64,000 bases of DNA. It comes from Streptomyces griseoviridis (GTDB lineage: Bacteria > Actinomycetota > Actinomycetes > Streptomycetales > Streptomycetaceae). Both the position numbers and the translations under genes were made by a program. Positions 11,760 to 19,547 of this stretch are shown piece by piece. Below the pieces are notes generated by a model. It made no database searches. It had not been told where the DNA came from and saw nothing but the letters and a program-made list of their open reading frames with translations. Location: the NCBI RefSeq assembly GCF_005222485.1, contig NZ_CP029078.1, forward strand, positions 4,615,501-4,679,500, in the 5' to 3' direction. The first letter of the stretch is position 1. Each line of letters begins with the position of its first letter.

Positions 11760-11937
11760 CCTGATGAGGATGAGGCCACAGGTTCAAATCCTATTAGCCC
11801 CACCGAGGCATAACGCCTGATCAGACGGCTGGTAGATCACTACGATCTACCGGCCGTCTACATTTGATGATCTTGGTACCCCAGTACTCCCCCGTAACAA
11901 CAAGCTGCACCGCGGCCGGGCCGGGGGCGGCAATGCT
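11760..11937. repeat. Attachment core and element left end, copy 2
   Basis: Second copy of the tRNA-Ile 3' end (two changes inside the tRNA part: ATGAGG and CCTATT) followed by the same element left end as at 5556-5689. Serves as right end of element 1 and left end of element 2. Confidence 0.85.
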
Positions 11938-12076
11938 GCGACCACACAGGACGACGTACACCTCCGTCGGCATGGTCGTGGAGTTCGCCATCGGAGTGCA
12001 CGCGGCATCGCGCTTCGCCTGGGAATACGAGTTCCAGGTACCCGACTCGGCGAAGGACAAGGAAGACTCGCAGTGA
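11933..12076 (+). CDS. Short frame coupled to the YdcF-like gene
   Basis: 47 aa from the ATG at 11933; its stop overlaps the GTG of the next gene (GTGA). The end (FAIGVHAASRFAWEYEFQVP...DSAKDKEDSQ) looks protein-like, whereas the start falls inside the element left-end repeat. It is probably the 3' piece of a longer gene cut by insertion, still providing translational coupling. No family recognised. Confidence 0.35.
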   Translation: MLRPHRTTYTSVGMVVEFAIGVHAASRFAWEYEFQVPDSAKDKEDSQ

Positions 12077-12738
12077 TCTCTGCACAGGACTGGGCCGACG
12101 CACGGCGCATCTGGAGCTACCACCAGATGGGCCACACTCTCCGACCCTGCTCCGTCGCTGTCGGACTCGGCAGCCACGACCTGGGGGTGGCCGACACGGC
12201 GGTAGATCTGTACAAGCGCGGGATGGCACCGCTCCTGGTCTTCACCGGAGCCACGAGCCCCACGACCCGGGATCGGATGCCCCGCGGGGAAGCAGTCCAC
12301 TACCGGGAGCGGGCACTCGAACTGGGTGTCCCCAGCGCGGCCGTTCTCGTGGAGCCGAGGGCGCGCAACACGGGTGAGAACATCCGCTTCTCGCGGGACG
12401 TGCTTGAGGAGGCGGGCGTCGAGGTGTCCTCCGTCCTGCTGATCAGCAAGCCCTACGAGGAGCGGCGGGCGTACGCCACTGCCCGCAAACTGTGGCCCGA
12501 GGTGGAGATCGTCAGCGCCTCGACACCGATGACGCTCGATGAGTACGTAGACTCCATCGGGGACGCACGTCTGGTGATCGACATGCTTGTCGGTGCGCTG
12601 CAACGACTGATGGTCTACCCGGATCAGGGATTCATGATCAGCCAGCCCGTACCGGCCGACGTGACCGAGGCATACCAGCGACTCCGCCAAGCCGGTTTCA
12701 CCAGCCGACTCCTGGCGACCGAATCACCCTCTGCCTGA
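12073..12738 (+). CDS. YdcF family (DUF218) protein
   Basis: 221 aa, GTG start overlapping the previous stop. DUF218/YdcF-type core: AVGLGSHDLGVADTAVDLYK, then APLLVFTGATSPTT, then RARNTGENIRFSRDVLEEAG with the conserved Asn-Thr-x-Glu-Asn, and SVLLISKPYEERRAYATARK. E. coli YdcF binds S-adenosylmethionine; related proteins act in envelope polysaccharide metabolism, but members without membrane segments, like this one, have no agreed role. Cargo of the second element remnant. Confidence 0.8.
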   Translation: MISAQDWADARRIWSYHQMGHTLRPCSVAVGLGSHDLGVADTAVDLYKRGMAPLLVFTGATSPTTRDRMPRGEAVHYRERALELGVPSAAVLVEPRARNTGENIRFSRDVLEEAGVEVSSVLLISKPYEERRAYATARKLWPEVEIVSASTPMTLDEYVDSIGDARLVIDMLVGALQRLMVYPDQGFMISQPVPADVTEAYQRLRQAGFTSRLLATESPSA

Positions 12739-13218
12739 CTGGTGGCGAGAGCTGTTACAGGTTTCTCCACCTCATCAAGCCCCGGCTGCGCTCCGCTCCG
12801 CCGGGTGCGCTCCCGGCTCCGCTCCGCCGCCGCTCCTGCCTGCGGCCCGCTCCGGCGGGCTGCGCCAACGCGCGCCCAGGTGAGGGCCCGGGGTGATGGG
12901 TGATCACCCGTACTCATCCGACGGTCAAGACGATGCCTCCGGCGGGGGATCGGCCGGCACCGGGTGGGAGGGGGCACCGTTGCCGACCGCAGGCCCGTAG
13001 GGGTGCGCGTGGGGTGCTCCCATCCCGACCACCGTCGCCCCAGGCAGAGCCGAGCAGACGCGGCCCAGGGGCGTCAAGGTCGTTCGTACAGTGGCGCGCT
13101 CCACCTTGACGCCCCTGAACCACGCCCGCTCCACGGTGTGTGGGTCGACGGCGGACGGGATGGGAGCTGGGGAGAGTGGTGGGTTAGGGGCGTTTGAACA
13201 CCTGCGGGAGTGATGGTC
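12739..13218. other. Non-coding 480 bp with GC palindromes
   Basis: Starts with repeated CTCCGCTCCGCC-type palindromic tracts (12780-12860) and continues to the long inverted repeat at 13066-13117. I see no gene. Confidence 0.5.
13066..13117. repeat. Perfect 15-bp inverted repeat
   Basis: CAGGGGCGTCAAGGT (13066-13080) and its exact complement ACCTTGACGCCCCTG (13103-13117) flank a 22-bp spacer. It is not at the end of a nearby gene and has no T-tract, so a terminator is not the best reading; a transfer (clt-like) or replication-associated site of the old element is possible. Inference only. Confidence 0.6.
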
Positions 13219-13839
13219 GTGCAACATACGACTATGCACCTTGCCTCCATAGCCACCGTCGCGCCGTTGCTCACGGCCGGCGCCGCGCTCATCGTTGGAG
13301 GAGTGACGAGGTGGACCCAACGGGGAGTAGCCCGAGATCGAATCCGTTGGGAAGGCAAGCTAGAGATCGCGAAGTTCGATGCGGCTCGGTTCGAGACGAC
13401 CCTTCAGCACTTCATGGACGCAGCCGATGCCGGAAACCGGTATATGGCAGCGCTGCCGGACATCGACGCCACGGACTTCAAGCAGCGTGAAGAGTACGTA
13501 TTCGCGATCTTGGTTCCGATTGGTCGGGCACGAGTCGAAGCCCACGCCCTACCCCAGTTCCTGGGCATCGACGAGGTGAAGGCGTCGATCAAGAGGCTTG
13601 AGAAGTTGGTGGCCATCCCCGAGAGCAACGATGCGCTCCTGGAGATCTGGGACGCGAAGGGCATCGGTGATGCCGTCGCTCTCCTTAGCAAGGGGCGGAG
13701 CTCGTACATGCGCGAAGTGACGCAGCTTGAAGTCCCGAATTGGCGGCGCTTCGTACCAAGCCGTCGCCACCGGGCGATCCCTGCACAGGAACCGGCTACA
13801 CCGTCAAGCGGTGCCCTCTTGTCTGACACCAGTGGCTGA
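13219..13839 (+). CDS. Unknown protein with N-terminal membrane segment
   Basis: 206 aa from the GTG at 13219, chosen because CGGGAG lies 9 bp upstream; in-frame GTG 13210 and ATG 13213 are too close to that site. Residues ~8-30 (LASIATVAPLLTAGAALIVGG) form one membrane helix, followed by a basic stretch and a soluble, mostly helical domain (FETTLQHFMDAADAGNRYMA, FLGIDEVKASIKRLEKLVAI). Overall like small membrane-anchored proteins of Streptomyces mobile elements. No family recognised. Confidence 0.6.
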   Translation: MQHTTMHLASIATVAPLLTAGAALIVGGVTRWTQRGVARDRIRWEGKLEIAKFDAARFETTLQHFMDAADAGNRYMAALPDIDATDFKQREEYVFAILVPIGRARVEAHALPQFLGIDEVKASIKRLEKLVAIPESNDALLEIWDAKGIGDAVALLSKGRSSYMREVTQLEVPNWRRFVPSRRHRAIPAQEPATPSSGALLSDTSG

Positions 13840-13940
13840 CACCAACAGGCGCGAACAGGGACGGATGACGCCGAACCTCAGCGAACGACCGGCCCAGGAC
13901 AGCAGCCGGTTGCGCGATGTCGCCAACCTCTCGTGATCGA

Positions 13941-13985
13941 CCTGATAAGGATGAGGCCACAGGTTCAAATCCTGTTAGCCCCACC
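13941..13985. repeat. Attachment core, copy 3 (chromosomal right end)
   Basis: 45 bp identical to 5511-5555 (tRNA-Ile 3' half plus CC). Directly beyond it the native tRNA terminator begins, so this is the right-hand border of the whole insertion. Confidence 0.9.
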
Positions 13986-13991
13986 AGCTAG

Positions 13992-14024
13992 AAGGCCCCC
14001 AATCCCTTACGGGTTGGGGGCCTT
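13992..14024 (+). terminator. Native tRNA-Ile terminator
   Basis: AAGGCCCCCAA-T-CCC / GGG-TTGGGGGCCTT hairpin followed by TTTGCTG. Its place right after the last tRNA-end copy shows the original order tRNA-Ile to terminator before the insertions. Confidence 0.75.
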
Positions 14025-14249
14025 TGCTGTGTCGGGGTGCCGGTGCGGTGTGCTGGGTGAGGCGCGCTGTGTGTGTGGAGGTGCGGTGCCGGGCGTGCCG
14101 TGCTGTGTGTGAGGCGCGGTGCCGGCCCTGCGGCGCTGGGCTGGGCCCTGCTGGGCTGGGCGTCACGTGTCGTGCGGTGCGCGAGGTGCCCTGTCGTGCG
14201 TGAGGTGCTTGGCGGGTGGGTCGTCTTCTCTCTTCGCCTTCCCATGACG
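14025..14249. repeat. Degenerate GTGC/TGCTG-rich tract
   Basis: About 200 bp of imperfect short repeats (GTGCGGTGCCGG, CTGTGTGTG, GCTGGGCTGGGC). Open frames cross it on both strands but encode only low-complexity peptides. No gene seen. Confidence 0.5.
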
Positions 14250-14280
14250 AAGACCCCCGGCCGGGATGGCCAGGGGTCCT
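14250..14280 (-). terminator. Hairpin after the secreted-protein gene
   Basis: AGACCCCCGGCC / GGCCAGGGGTCCT stem with small irregularities, downstream of the leftward gene ending at 14384. Confidence 0.45.
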
Positions 14281-14383
14281 CGTGCAGGCGGTTGTGTACG
14301 CAAGGTCGCCTTGACGTCGGGAAGGTCTGGTCTGACGTCGGGGTGGAGCGGGGAAGGCCGCTAGTGCGGGCGGAGCGCCTGGT

Positions 14384-14737
14384 TCAGCGTTGGAGCGGGG
14401 CCGGTGCGCAGTCCGGGGGCGGGGGCGTCTGGTCCTGGGTGTCAGGCTCCGTCGGCATCGCGTCGGTGCGCGGGCGCTGGCGGCAGCCGGGGGAGTTGCC
14501 GTGGGCCTCGGCCCTGATGCGCTGCTTCATCGTGGGGGGCAGTGACTTCGCCGTGGACCAGGAGGACCAGGGGGGCGGTGCCGGGACCGTCGTCGTGCGG
14601 GGAGCGCTGTGGCGCGGCTGCTCGGTGGGCGGTACCGCCGCGGCGGCGGTCGTCGTGATGAGTCCGAGCGTCGTGCACAGCGCGAGGAACGCGGTGACGA
14701 TGGCGGTCCACAGCTTCATGACCTGGTTCTGGGCCAT
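14384..14737 (-). CDS. Small secreted or anchored protein (DUF6344-like)
   Basis: 117 aa. The N-terminus MAQNQVMKLWTAIVTAFLAL with CTTLGLITTTAAAA is a strong signal or anchor segment; the rest is a Pro/Thr-rich disordered tail. The sequence start is well conserved among Streptomyces at this locus, and I believe it corresponds to DUF6344, though I cannot verify the number. A GAGGGG ribosome site precedes the ATG. Function unknown. Confidence 0.7.
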   Translation of the reverse strand: MAQNQVMKLWTAIVTAFLALCTTLGLITTTAAAAVPPTEQPRHSAPRTTTVPAPPPWSSWSTAKSLPPTMKQRIRAEAHGNSPGCRQRPRTDAMPTEPDTQDQTPPPPDCAPAPLQR

Positions 14738-15065
14738 GGCCCCTCACTTTCGGGTCGGGCGATTTGCGTACTTTCCTCATGATGTGTATGGCGACGCGGA
14801 AGCGGTGGACCGACGCTCGTGGCGCGTCGATCTTCTGATGAACACCACCCGTTTAGCGGCAAGAGGTCGGAAAAGTGCCGAAGAGGGGGCAAAGTCACCG
14901 TCCGTGGGGGTGTGATCACCCTCCGATCAGAGCGGCGGCTCCCCTCCTACTGCGTTCCGGGGGTGGGGAGTTGAGCGGTCCCGGCAGGTCACTGATCGGT
15001 CTCGGTCGGTGTGTATAGTCGGGCGCCATAGGTCCCCTCACGTCAAAGAAAGACGAGGTCGCGCG
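14738..15065. promoter_or_regulatory. Divergent promoter region before the DLW-39 gene
   Basis: 328 bp between divergent genes. TATAGT at 15014-15019 is a plausible -10 box for the rightward micro-protein, about 47 bp before its start. The AT-richer part around 14760-14840 probably holds the promoter of the leftward gene. Confidence 0.4.
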
Positions 15066-15194
15066 GTGAAGAAGCTTCTCCTGGTCGCCCTGGCCGCCAT
15101 CGGCGGGCTCCTCGTGTACCGCCAGATCCAGGCGGATCGCGCCGAGCAGGACCTGTGGACGGAGGCGACCGACTCCGTGCCCACGGGTTCCTGA
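15066..15194 (+). CDS. DLW-39 family micro-protein
   Basis: 42 aa, GTG start: a membrane helix (KKLLLVALAAIGGLLVYRQI) followed by a short charged tail QADRAEQDLWTEATD. The DLW in the tail is the hallmark of the DLW-39 family, actinobacterial proteins of about 39 residues with unknown role. A hairpin terminator follows, so it is a single-gene unit. Too short for most gene finders but well supported by conservation. Confidence 0.9.
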   Translation: MKKLLLVALAAIGGLLVYRQIQADRAEQDLWTEATDSVPTGS

Positions 15195-15218
15195 AGAACG
15201 ACAACCGATACCGAACAG

Positions 15219-15242
15219 ACCCCGGCCGCCCCGCGGTCGGGG
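15219..15242 (+). terminator. Terminator of the DLW-39 gene
   Basis: CCCCGGCCG / CGGTCGGGG stem followed by TTTTGTGTTTT: a canonical intrinsic terminator. Confidence 0.75.
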
Positions 15243-15410
15243 TTTTGTGTTTTCCGGGGGCGCGCGCCGAGTGCCCCGGCGCGTGCCGAGGGCCTGCCGG
15301 CCATACGTTTCGGACGCTCCCGCCGATTGCGCGGATGACGTCCCGCCCCGCGGGGCAGGATGGGCCACGGCCTTGCGGACAGCGCGGGACGACGGTATCG
15401 GGGGCGTGGG

Positions 15411-16811
15411 ATGGGGCGGGGACGTACGGCACGCGCGCGGGGTGCGGCCGTGAGGGTGGCCGCGGGAGGGGCGGTCGTGCGGGCGGTTGCCGGAGGGGCA
15501 GTCGTGCGGGCGGCCGCCGTGCTGGTGGGTGTTGTGGCTCTGGTCGGTGCGGGGCCTGCGGCTGGCGTCGGGAACGCCGTGTCCTCCGTTCGGTCCGGTG
15601 AGTCCGGTCAGTCTGTTCAGTTCGCTCAGTCCTATGACTACGCCTTCGCCTCCGACGCGCGGTCCGTCGACGGCGCTTCCGGTACCTCCGACGCGCCGCT
15701 CCTCGCGCCCGGCGGGACCTATCGCGGCACCCTCCCCCGCGCCGCCAAGCTCTACTACCGCCTGGATCTCGACGCCTCCTCGAACGCGTACGTCTCCGTC
15801 ACCGCCGTCCCCCGCGCGGGCAGCGCGCTGACCGTCTCCGAGGGCATCCGGGTGGCGGTGCAGAGCGCCCAAGGCCACTCCTGTTCCTACGAGAACGCCA
15901 CCTTCGGCGCGGCCCGCAGCCCCCACCCCGTCACGGCGTGGGGCGCCAGGACCACGTCACCGGTCAGCCGCGCCTGCGAGGGCGCCGGCTCCTACTACGT
16001 CGTCGTCGAACGGGTCGGGACGGCTGGTGCGTCGGCCGGTGCCTGGGATCTGGAGCTGACCTCCGTCACCGAACCGGCCCTGGAGTCGACCGGGGCGACC
16101 AAGGCGCCCGAGGTCTGGGACTCCGCCTCGCCCGCGCCCGCCGCCGGTGAGGCCGTGCGGCGCGCGGGCGGCGCCGGGTTCGCGGGGGCCGCGCCGGTCG
16201 GCCAGGGCGTGTGGCGCACCGACATCGCGCCCGGCCAGACCCTCTTCTACAAGGTGCCGGTCGGCTGGGGCCAGCAGCCGCACGCCACCGTCGAGTTGGG
16301 CAGTTCGGGCTCCGACTCCGGCTACACGCTCGGCGCGCTCGACCTGACCCTCTACAACCCGGTGCGCGCGGACGTCGAGGACATCGACGTCGGATACAAC
16401 GGCAGGCAGACGACGGCCGCGCTGCCCGCCGTCCCGCCGGTCGACCACACCAACCGGTACTCCGGCAGCGACCAGGTCAGCGGGATGCGGTTCGCCGGGG
16501 CCTACTACCTCGTCGTCCATCTCGCGGCCCGGGTCGCCGACGAGTTCGGGGACGGGCCGTACGGGCTGACCCTGCGAGTGAGCGTCAAGGGCGCGGAGCG
16601 GGCCGGGCCCGGGTACGCGGGGCAGCCCGTGCCGCGGGACCTCTTCCAGGTCACGGCCCGGGACCGGCAGACCGCCGCCGACGGGACCGACGCGACGGGC
16701 GGCACCGCGATGCGGGCGCTCGCGGTGGGCGGGATCGGCGCCGGGACCGCCGTCCTGGTGGCGCTGGGCGCGTGGACACTGCTGGCGAGGCGGCGGGCCG
16801 GAGCGGTGTGA
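15411..16811 (+). CDS. Secreted, C-terminally membrane-anchored protein
   Basis: About 466 aa from the ATG at 15411 (a G-rich site precedes it; in-frame ATG 15360 and GTG 15450 are possible, so the start is uncertain). An N-terminal signal peptide (AAAVLVGVVALVGAGPAAG) is followed by a large extracellular part that looks like two similar beta-rich units (YRGTLPRAAKLYYRLDLDAS and GVWRTDIAPGQTLFYKVPVG begin equivalent segments). It ends in a transmembrane helix (GIGAGTAVLVALGAWTLLA) and RRR, leaving a short inside tail. The exposed domains resemble prepeptidase-C-type folds but this is uncertain. Convergent with a Ser/Thr kinase gene. Confidence 0.7.
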   Translation: MGRGRTARARGAAVRVAAGGAVVRAVAGGAVVRAAAVLVGVVALVGAGPAAGVGNAVSSVRSGESGQSVQFAQSYDYAFASDARSVDGASGTSDAPLLAPGGTYRGTLPRAAKLYYRLDLDASSNAYVSVTAVPRAGSALTVSEGIRVAVQSAQGHSCSYENATFGAARSPHPVTAWGARTTSPVSRACEGAGSYYVVVERVGTAGASAGAWDLELTSVTEPALESTGATKAPEVWDSASPAPAAGEAVRRAGGAGFAGAAPVGQGVWRTDIAPGQTLFYKVPVGWGQQPHATVELGSSGSDSGYTLGALDLTLYNPVRADVEDIDVGYNGRQTTAALPAVPPVDHTNRYSGSDQVSGMRFAGAYYLVVHLAARVADEFGDGPYGLTLRVSVKGAERAGPGYAGQPVPRDLFQVTARDRQTAADGTDATGGTAMRALAVGGIGAGTAVLVALGAWTLLARRRAGAV

Positions 16812-16865
16812 CGCCCTCGACGCGGGGAGAGGCCCCGCGTCGGACTCGGGGCCGGACGCGACAAA

Positions 16866-16919
16866 CCCGTCGGACCTATCGGACCCGTCGGACCTATCGG
16901 ACCCGTCGGACCTATCGGG
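16866..16919. repeat. Three 18-bp tandem repeats
   Basis: CCCGTCGGACCTATCGGA three times (the last ends GGG), in the gap between two convergent genes. Each unit is itself two 9-bp halves. Confidence 0.8.
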
Positions 16920-16950
16920 TCCATCGGACTCATGGGATTCGTCCGGCCCG

Positions 16951-18390
16951 TCAGATACGTGTCAGGGCCCAGAAGCCGATCGCGTAGCAGGCCAGCGCCA
17001 GCAGCAGGAGCGGGACGGCCACCTTGGCGGGCGGTCCCGGGCGGCGGGCCCGGTGACTTCCGCGGCCGACGTCGTGCGCGGGGGGCGTGCGGACCTCGGT
17101 GGTGTACGCGGCGGTCGCGGACTCGGCACGCTGGTACGGCGTCGGCGGGACGGGCCGCGCCGGGGGGAGGGGCTGCGCCGGGTGGTGGTGCGCCGGGGCG
17201 CGCTGGGAGTCCGGCAGGGGGTGCGTGGGGTCGTGCGGGGAGACGTACGGCGCCGGCGGGGGGAGCGTGGGGTCCTGCCGGGGGATGTACGGCGGTGCGG
17301 ACGCCACCGGTGCCGCGGGCTGCGGGGGAGGCAGCGGGAAACTGCCCGTGTCCGACACGCCGTCGAACGGCTGCGGGGGGCGCGCGACGGGTGTCTGGCG
17401 GGGAGGGTCCGATGTCGGGGCCGGGGTCGAGGTGGAGGCGGGAGTGGGTGTCGGCGACGGGGCCGGGGCCAGGGTGTCCGTCGGGGGGCGTTCCAGGCCC
17501 GGTGGTCGCCTGAGGGGGCCCTGTGGGGTGAACCCGGGTGGGAGTGGGCCGAGTTGGTCGAAGATCTCGATCAGCTCGTCGTCGGGGCCCGGTGCCGGGA
17601 GCAGCTCCACGGCCGTGGCGAGCGCCTTGCGCGCTCCCGTGGCGGTACGGAACCGTGCCTGCGGATCGGGCTGGAGGAGCGACGCCACGACCTGCCACAG
17701 CGGCTCGGGGATGCTCTTGGGGGCGCTCGGTGTGCCGTGCGCCGCGAAGTGCTCCACGAGCGCCTTGGCGTCCGGTTTCGCGCCCTCCAGGAGGTACAGG
17801 GCGACGAGGCCGACCGCGAACAGGTCGGCGGGGAAGTCGGGTTCGGCGCCCAGGATCTGTTCGGGCGCGAGGTAACCGGGCGTTCCGACCACGAGATTGG
17901 TCTCGGTCAGCCGCGGCTCGCCCATCCGCATGGAGATGCCGAAGTCGGACAGCCGCAGCCGGGGCCGGCCGGTGCCGGTGGCTTCGAGGAGGACGTTGGC
18001 GGGTTTGACGTCCCGGTGCACGACACCTTCCGCGTGCACCGCGGACAGGCCCGCGAGGAGCTGGTCGAGGAGCGTGCACACGAAGACGGGCGGCAACGGA
18101 CCGTAGTCCCCGATCAGATGGACCAGCGAGCCGCCCGCGACCAGGTCCATGGTGAACAGGACCTTGTCGTCGTCGGCGGCCCAGCTGGCGGGCGCGAGCA
18201 CATGAGGGTGGTCGATGCGCAGCGCCTGTTCGCGGACGAACCGCAGCAGGGAGTGCGCGTCGCGCTGCTGGAGCACCTTGGCCGCCACATAGCGGCGACG
18301 GCGGTGGTCCCAGGCACGCCAGACGGCGCCGACCCCGCCGCGTCCGATCGGGTCGACCAGTTCGTACCGGCCGGCGAAGACCTCACCCAT
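16951..18390 (-). CDS. Membrane-anchored Ser/Thr protein kinase
   Basis: 479 aa. The Hanks-type kinase domain spans residues ~8-280: Gly loop IGRGGVGAVW, ATP-binding Lys38 (YVAAKVLQ), catalytic HRDVKPANV with Asp127, DFG at 149-151 and APE at 175-177. The long Pro/Thr-rich linker (residues ~290-450) has no fold. The C-terminus has a single membrane helix (VAVPLLLLALACYAIGFWAL) followed by only TRI, so the kinase faces the cytoplasm with no outer sensor domain, unlike PknB. The next gene upstream on the same strand encodes an HTH protein, a pairing conserved in Streptomyces. Substrates unknown. Confidence 0.9.
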   Translation of the reverse strand: MGEVFAGRYELVDPIGRGGVGAVWRAWDHRRRRYVAAKVLQQRDAHSLLRFVREQALRIDHPHVLAPASWAADDDKVLFTMDLVAGGSLVHLIGDYGPLPPVFVCTLLDQLLAGLSAVHAEGVVHRDVKPANVLLEATGTGRPRLRLSDFGISMRMGEPRLTETNLVVGTPGYLAPEQILGAEPDFPADLFAVGLVALYLLEGAKPDAKALVEHFAAHGTPSAPKSIPEPLWQVVASLLQPDPQARFRTATGARKALATAVELLPAPGPDDELIEIFDQLGPLPPGFTPQGPLRRPPGLERPPTDTLAPAPSPTPTPASTSTPAPTSDPPRQTPVARPPQPFDGVSDTGSFPLPPPQPAAPVASAPPYIPRQDPTLPPPAPYVSPHDPTHPLPDSQRAPAHHHPAQPLPPARPVPPTPYQRAESATAAYTTEVRTPPAHDVGRGSHRARRPGPPAKVAVPLLLLALACYAIGFWALTRI

Positions 18391-18699
18391 GACCCTGTGT
18401 CGCTCCTCCCCCTTCGGCTACCCCCTTGCTTCCCCCGTGACGAGCGGTACGACTCCCTTCGTCTCCCCGTGCGCCCCGCGCGTGCGCCGTGCGGCCTCGG
18501 ATCCCGGGCCGGACGGCAGGTGCGGACCGCTACGTGCTGAGTGGCGGTGTACTGAGTGGCTACGAGCTGAGTGGTGATGCGCTGCGTAGCTGTGTGATGA
18601 GTGGCGGTGTGATGAGTGATACGTCCCGGTGGGCGCCCCCGCGCCCGTGCTCGACCGTGGCCCGGCCGCCGAACCCCCTTCGGCGACCGGCCCCCGGAC
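18391..18699. repeat. Imperfect TGAGTGG repeats in the gap before the kinase gene
   Basis: 309 bp without a gene. At 18537-18620 TGAGTGG(CGGTGT) recurs five to six times with irregular spacing. The repeats lie upstream of the kinase start and downstream of the HTH gene stop. Role unknown. Confidence 0.5.
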
Positions 18700-19248
18700 T
18701 CAGCTCTGGTGGGACTGGTAGTGCGTGACGGCGTCGGAGGTGCGTCCGGCGCCGTAGACCCGGAGGAACTCTGCCAGTTCCGGGTGGGTCGGGGCGAGGG
18801 TGTCGGCCGCGTCGATGATGTCGCCCGCCGCGGCCACCGACCGCAGCAGCGACTGGATCTCGCGGACCACCCTCTTGACCGTCGGAGCACCTGAACTGCT
18901 CGTCGTGGTCGTGGTGTTGCTCAGCACCGAGCCTCCTTGCGACTTCTTGATCTCGTCCATGCGCTCGGTTGCCTCGGCCGCGCTGACACTGCCGTCCGCG
19001 ACCTGCCCCGCCAGGTCCTGGAGCAGCTGCACCCGCTGTACGACGGCCGGATTGCCGATTTTCGCGCGCTGACCGCTCATCAGCTGTGACAGCATCGGAG
19101 CGGACAGGCCAAGCACCCCCGCGAGACGAGCCTGGTTGAGGCCAAGATCGTCGATGAGCTTACGGAAGAGCGCCCCCAGTGGCTCTCCGTACCAGTTCCG
19201 CTGCAGTTCCCGCGCTCTTGCGGTCGCTTCCTGCTGTGCGGCGTCCAT
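18700..19248 (-). CDS. HTH DNA-binding protein
   Basis: 182 aa from the ATG at 19248 (GGGGAG ribosome site; the open frame continues upstream without support). Residues ~25-60 hold a Cro/XRE-type helix-turn-helix (LGLNQARLAGVLGLSAPMLSQ, then MSGQRAKIGNP). A Thr/Ser-rich linker (NTTTTTSSSG) follows and a helical C-terminal domain (VVREIQSLLRSVAAAGDIID...). Conserved in Streptomyces next to the kinase gene; a role as a kinase-regulated DNA-binding protein is an inference from this pairing. Confidence 0.8.
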   Translation of the reverse strand: MDAAQQEATARARELQRNWYGEPLGALFRKLIDDLGLNQARLAGVLGLSAPMLSQLMSGQRAKIGNPAVVQRVQLLQDLAGQVADGSVSAAEATERMDEIKKSQGGSVLSNTTTTTSSSGAPTVKRVVREIQSLLRSVAAAGDIIDAADTLAPTHPELAEFLRVYGAGRTSDAVTHYQSHQS

Positions 19249-19347
19249 TGCGTCTCCCCATCGCTTCCCCAAGTACTGTGGTTCGCTGCCGCGAACCACG
19301 CCGAGCATCTTACGGAGCGTGGTCGTGCGCGGGGACCCCCAATCTTT

Positions 19348-19378
19348 TTGCGAGATCCCGGGGGTGACCCGGTACTCT
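19348..19378 (+). promoter_or_regulatory. Possible tRNA-Ala promoter
   Basis: TTGCGA (19348-19353) and TACTCT (19373-19378), 19-bp spacing, 48 bp before the tRNA. Confidence 0.4.
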
Positions 19379-19426
19379 GGTCTCCGGTGTTCGTCGGGGG
19401 TGATCTCCGGGCGGACGCTTTTTCTC

Positions 19427-19499
19427 GGGGCCTTAGCTCAGTTGGTAGAGCGCTGTCTTTGCATGGCAGATGTCAGGGGTTCGACTCCCCTAGGCTCCA
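19427..19499 (+). tRNA. tRNA-Ala(TGC)
   Basis: Acceptor GGGGCCT pairs with AGGCTCC and contains the G3-T70 wobble pair that is the alanine identity element. The anticodon loop CTTTGCATG gives TGC; the T-loop is GGTTCGACTCC. CCA is not fully encoded. No sign of an insertion at this tRNA. Confidence 0.97.
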
Positions 19500-19506
19500 C
19501 CCCTTG

Positions 19507-19547
19507 AACGCCCTCCGAGCTGCGGAAACGCGGTTCCGGAGGGCGTT
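19507..19547 (+). terminator. Terminator of tRNA-Ala
   Basis: AACGCCCTCCG / CGGAGGGCGTT 11-bp perfect stem followed by TT. Confidence 0.75.

Larger units (their letters stand above)
5511..11804. mobile_element. Decayed integrative element 1 at tRNA-Ile
   Basis: Bounded by the tRNA-Ile 3'-end copies at 5511 and 11760. It contains a secreted peptide gene, a frameshifted LuxR-type regulator, tiny Cys-rich genes, an HTH/TPR regulator, a 2H phosphoesterase, a short CRISPR array and, next to the right attachment site, the C-terminal remnant of a tyrosine integrase, the normal position for such a gene. No Rep, TraB/FtsK-like or excisionase gene is recognisable and several genes are broken, so it is probably immobile. 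Limits are inferred from the repeats. Confidence 0.75.
11760..13985. mobile_element. Remnant of integrative element 2 at tRNA-Ile
   Basis: Bounded by attachment copies at 11760 and 13941. It keeps a truncated small frame, a YdcF-like gene, a long inverted repeat and an unknown membrane protein; integrase, replication and transfer functions are absent. Its left end is clearly related to that of element 1, so both descend from one element family. Confidence 0.65.

Noticed and set aside
12770..12870. CTCCGCTCCGCC palindromic tracts as a CRISPR or integration signal
   Set aside because: Irregular unit length and spacing; such GC palindromes are common between Streptomyces genes.
14073..14915. 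Rightward 280-codon frame over the small secreted-protein gene
   Set aside because: Runs through a short-repeat tract and opposes a gene with signal peptide, ribosome site and terminator.
19427..19499. tRNA-Ala as a second integration site
   Set aside because: No further copy of its 3' end was found in the window and the terminator follows directly.
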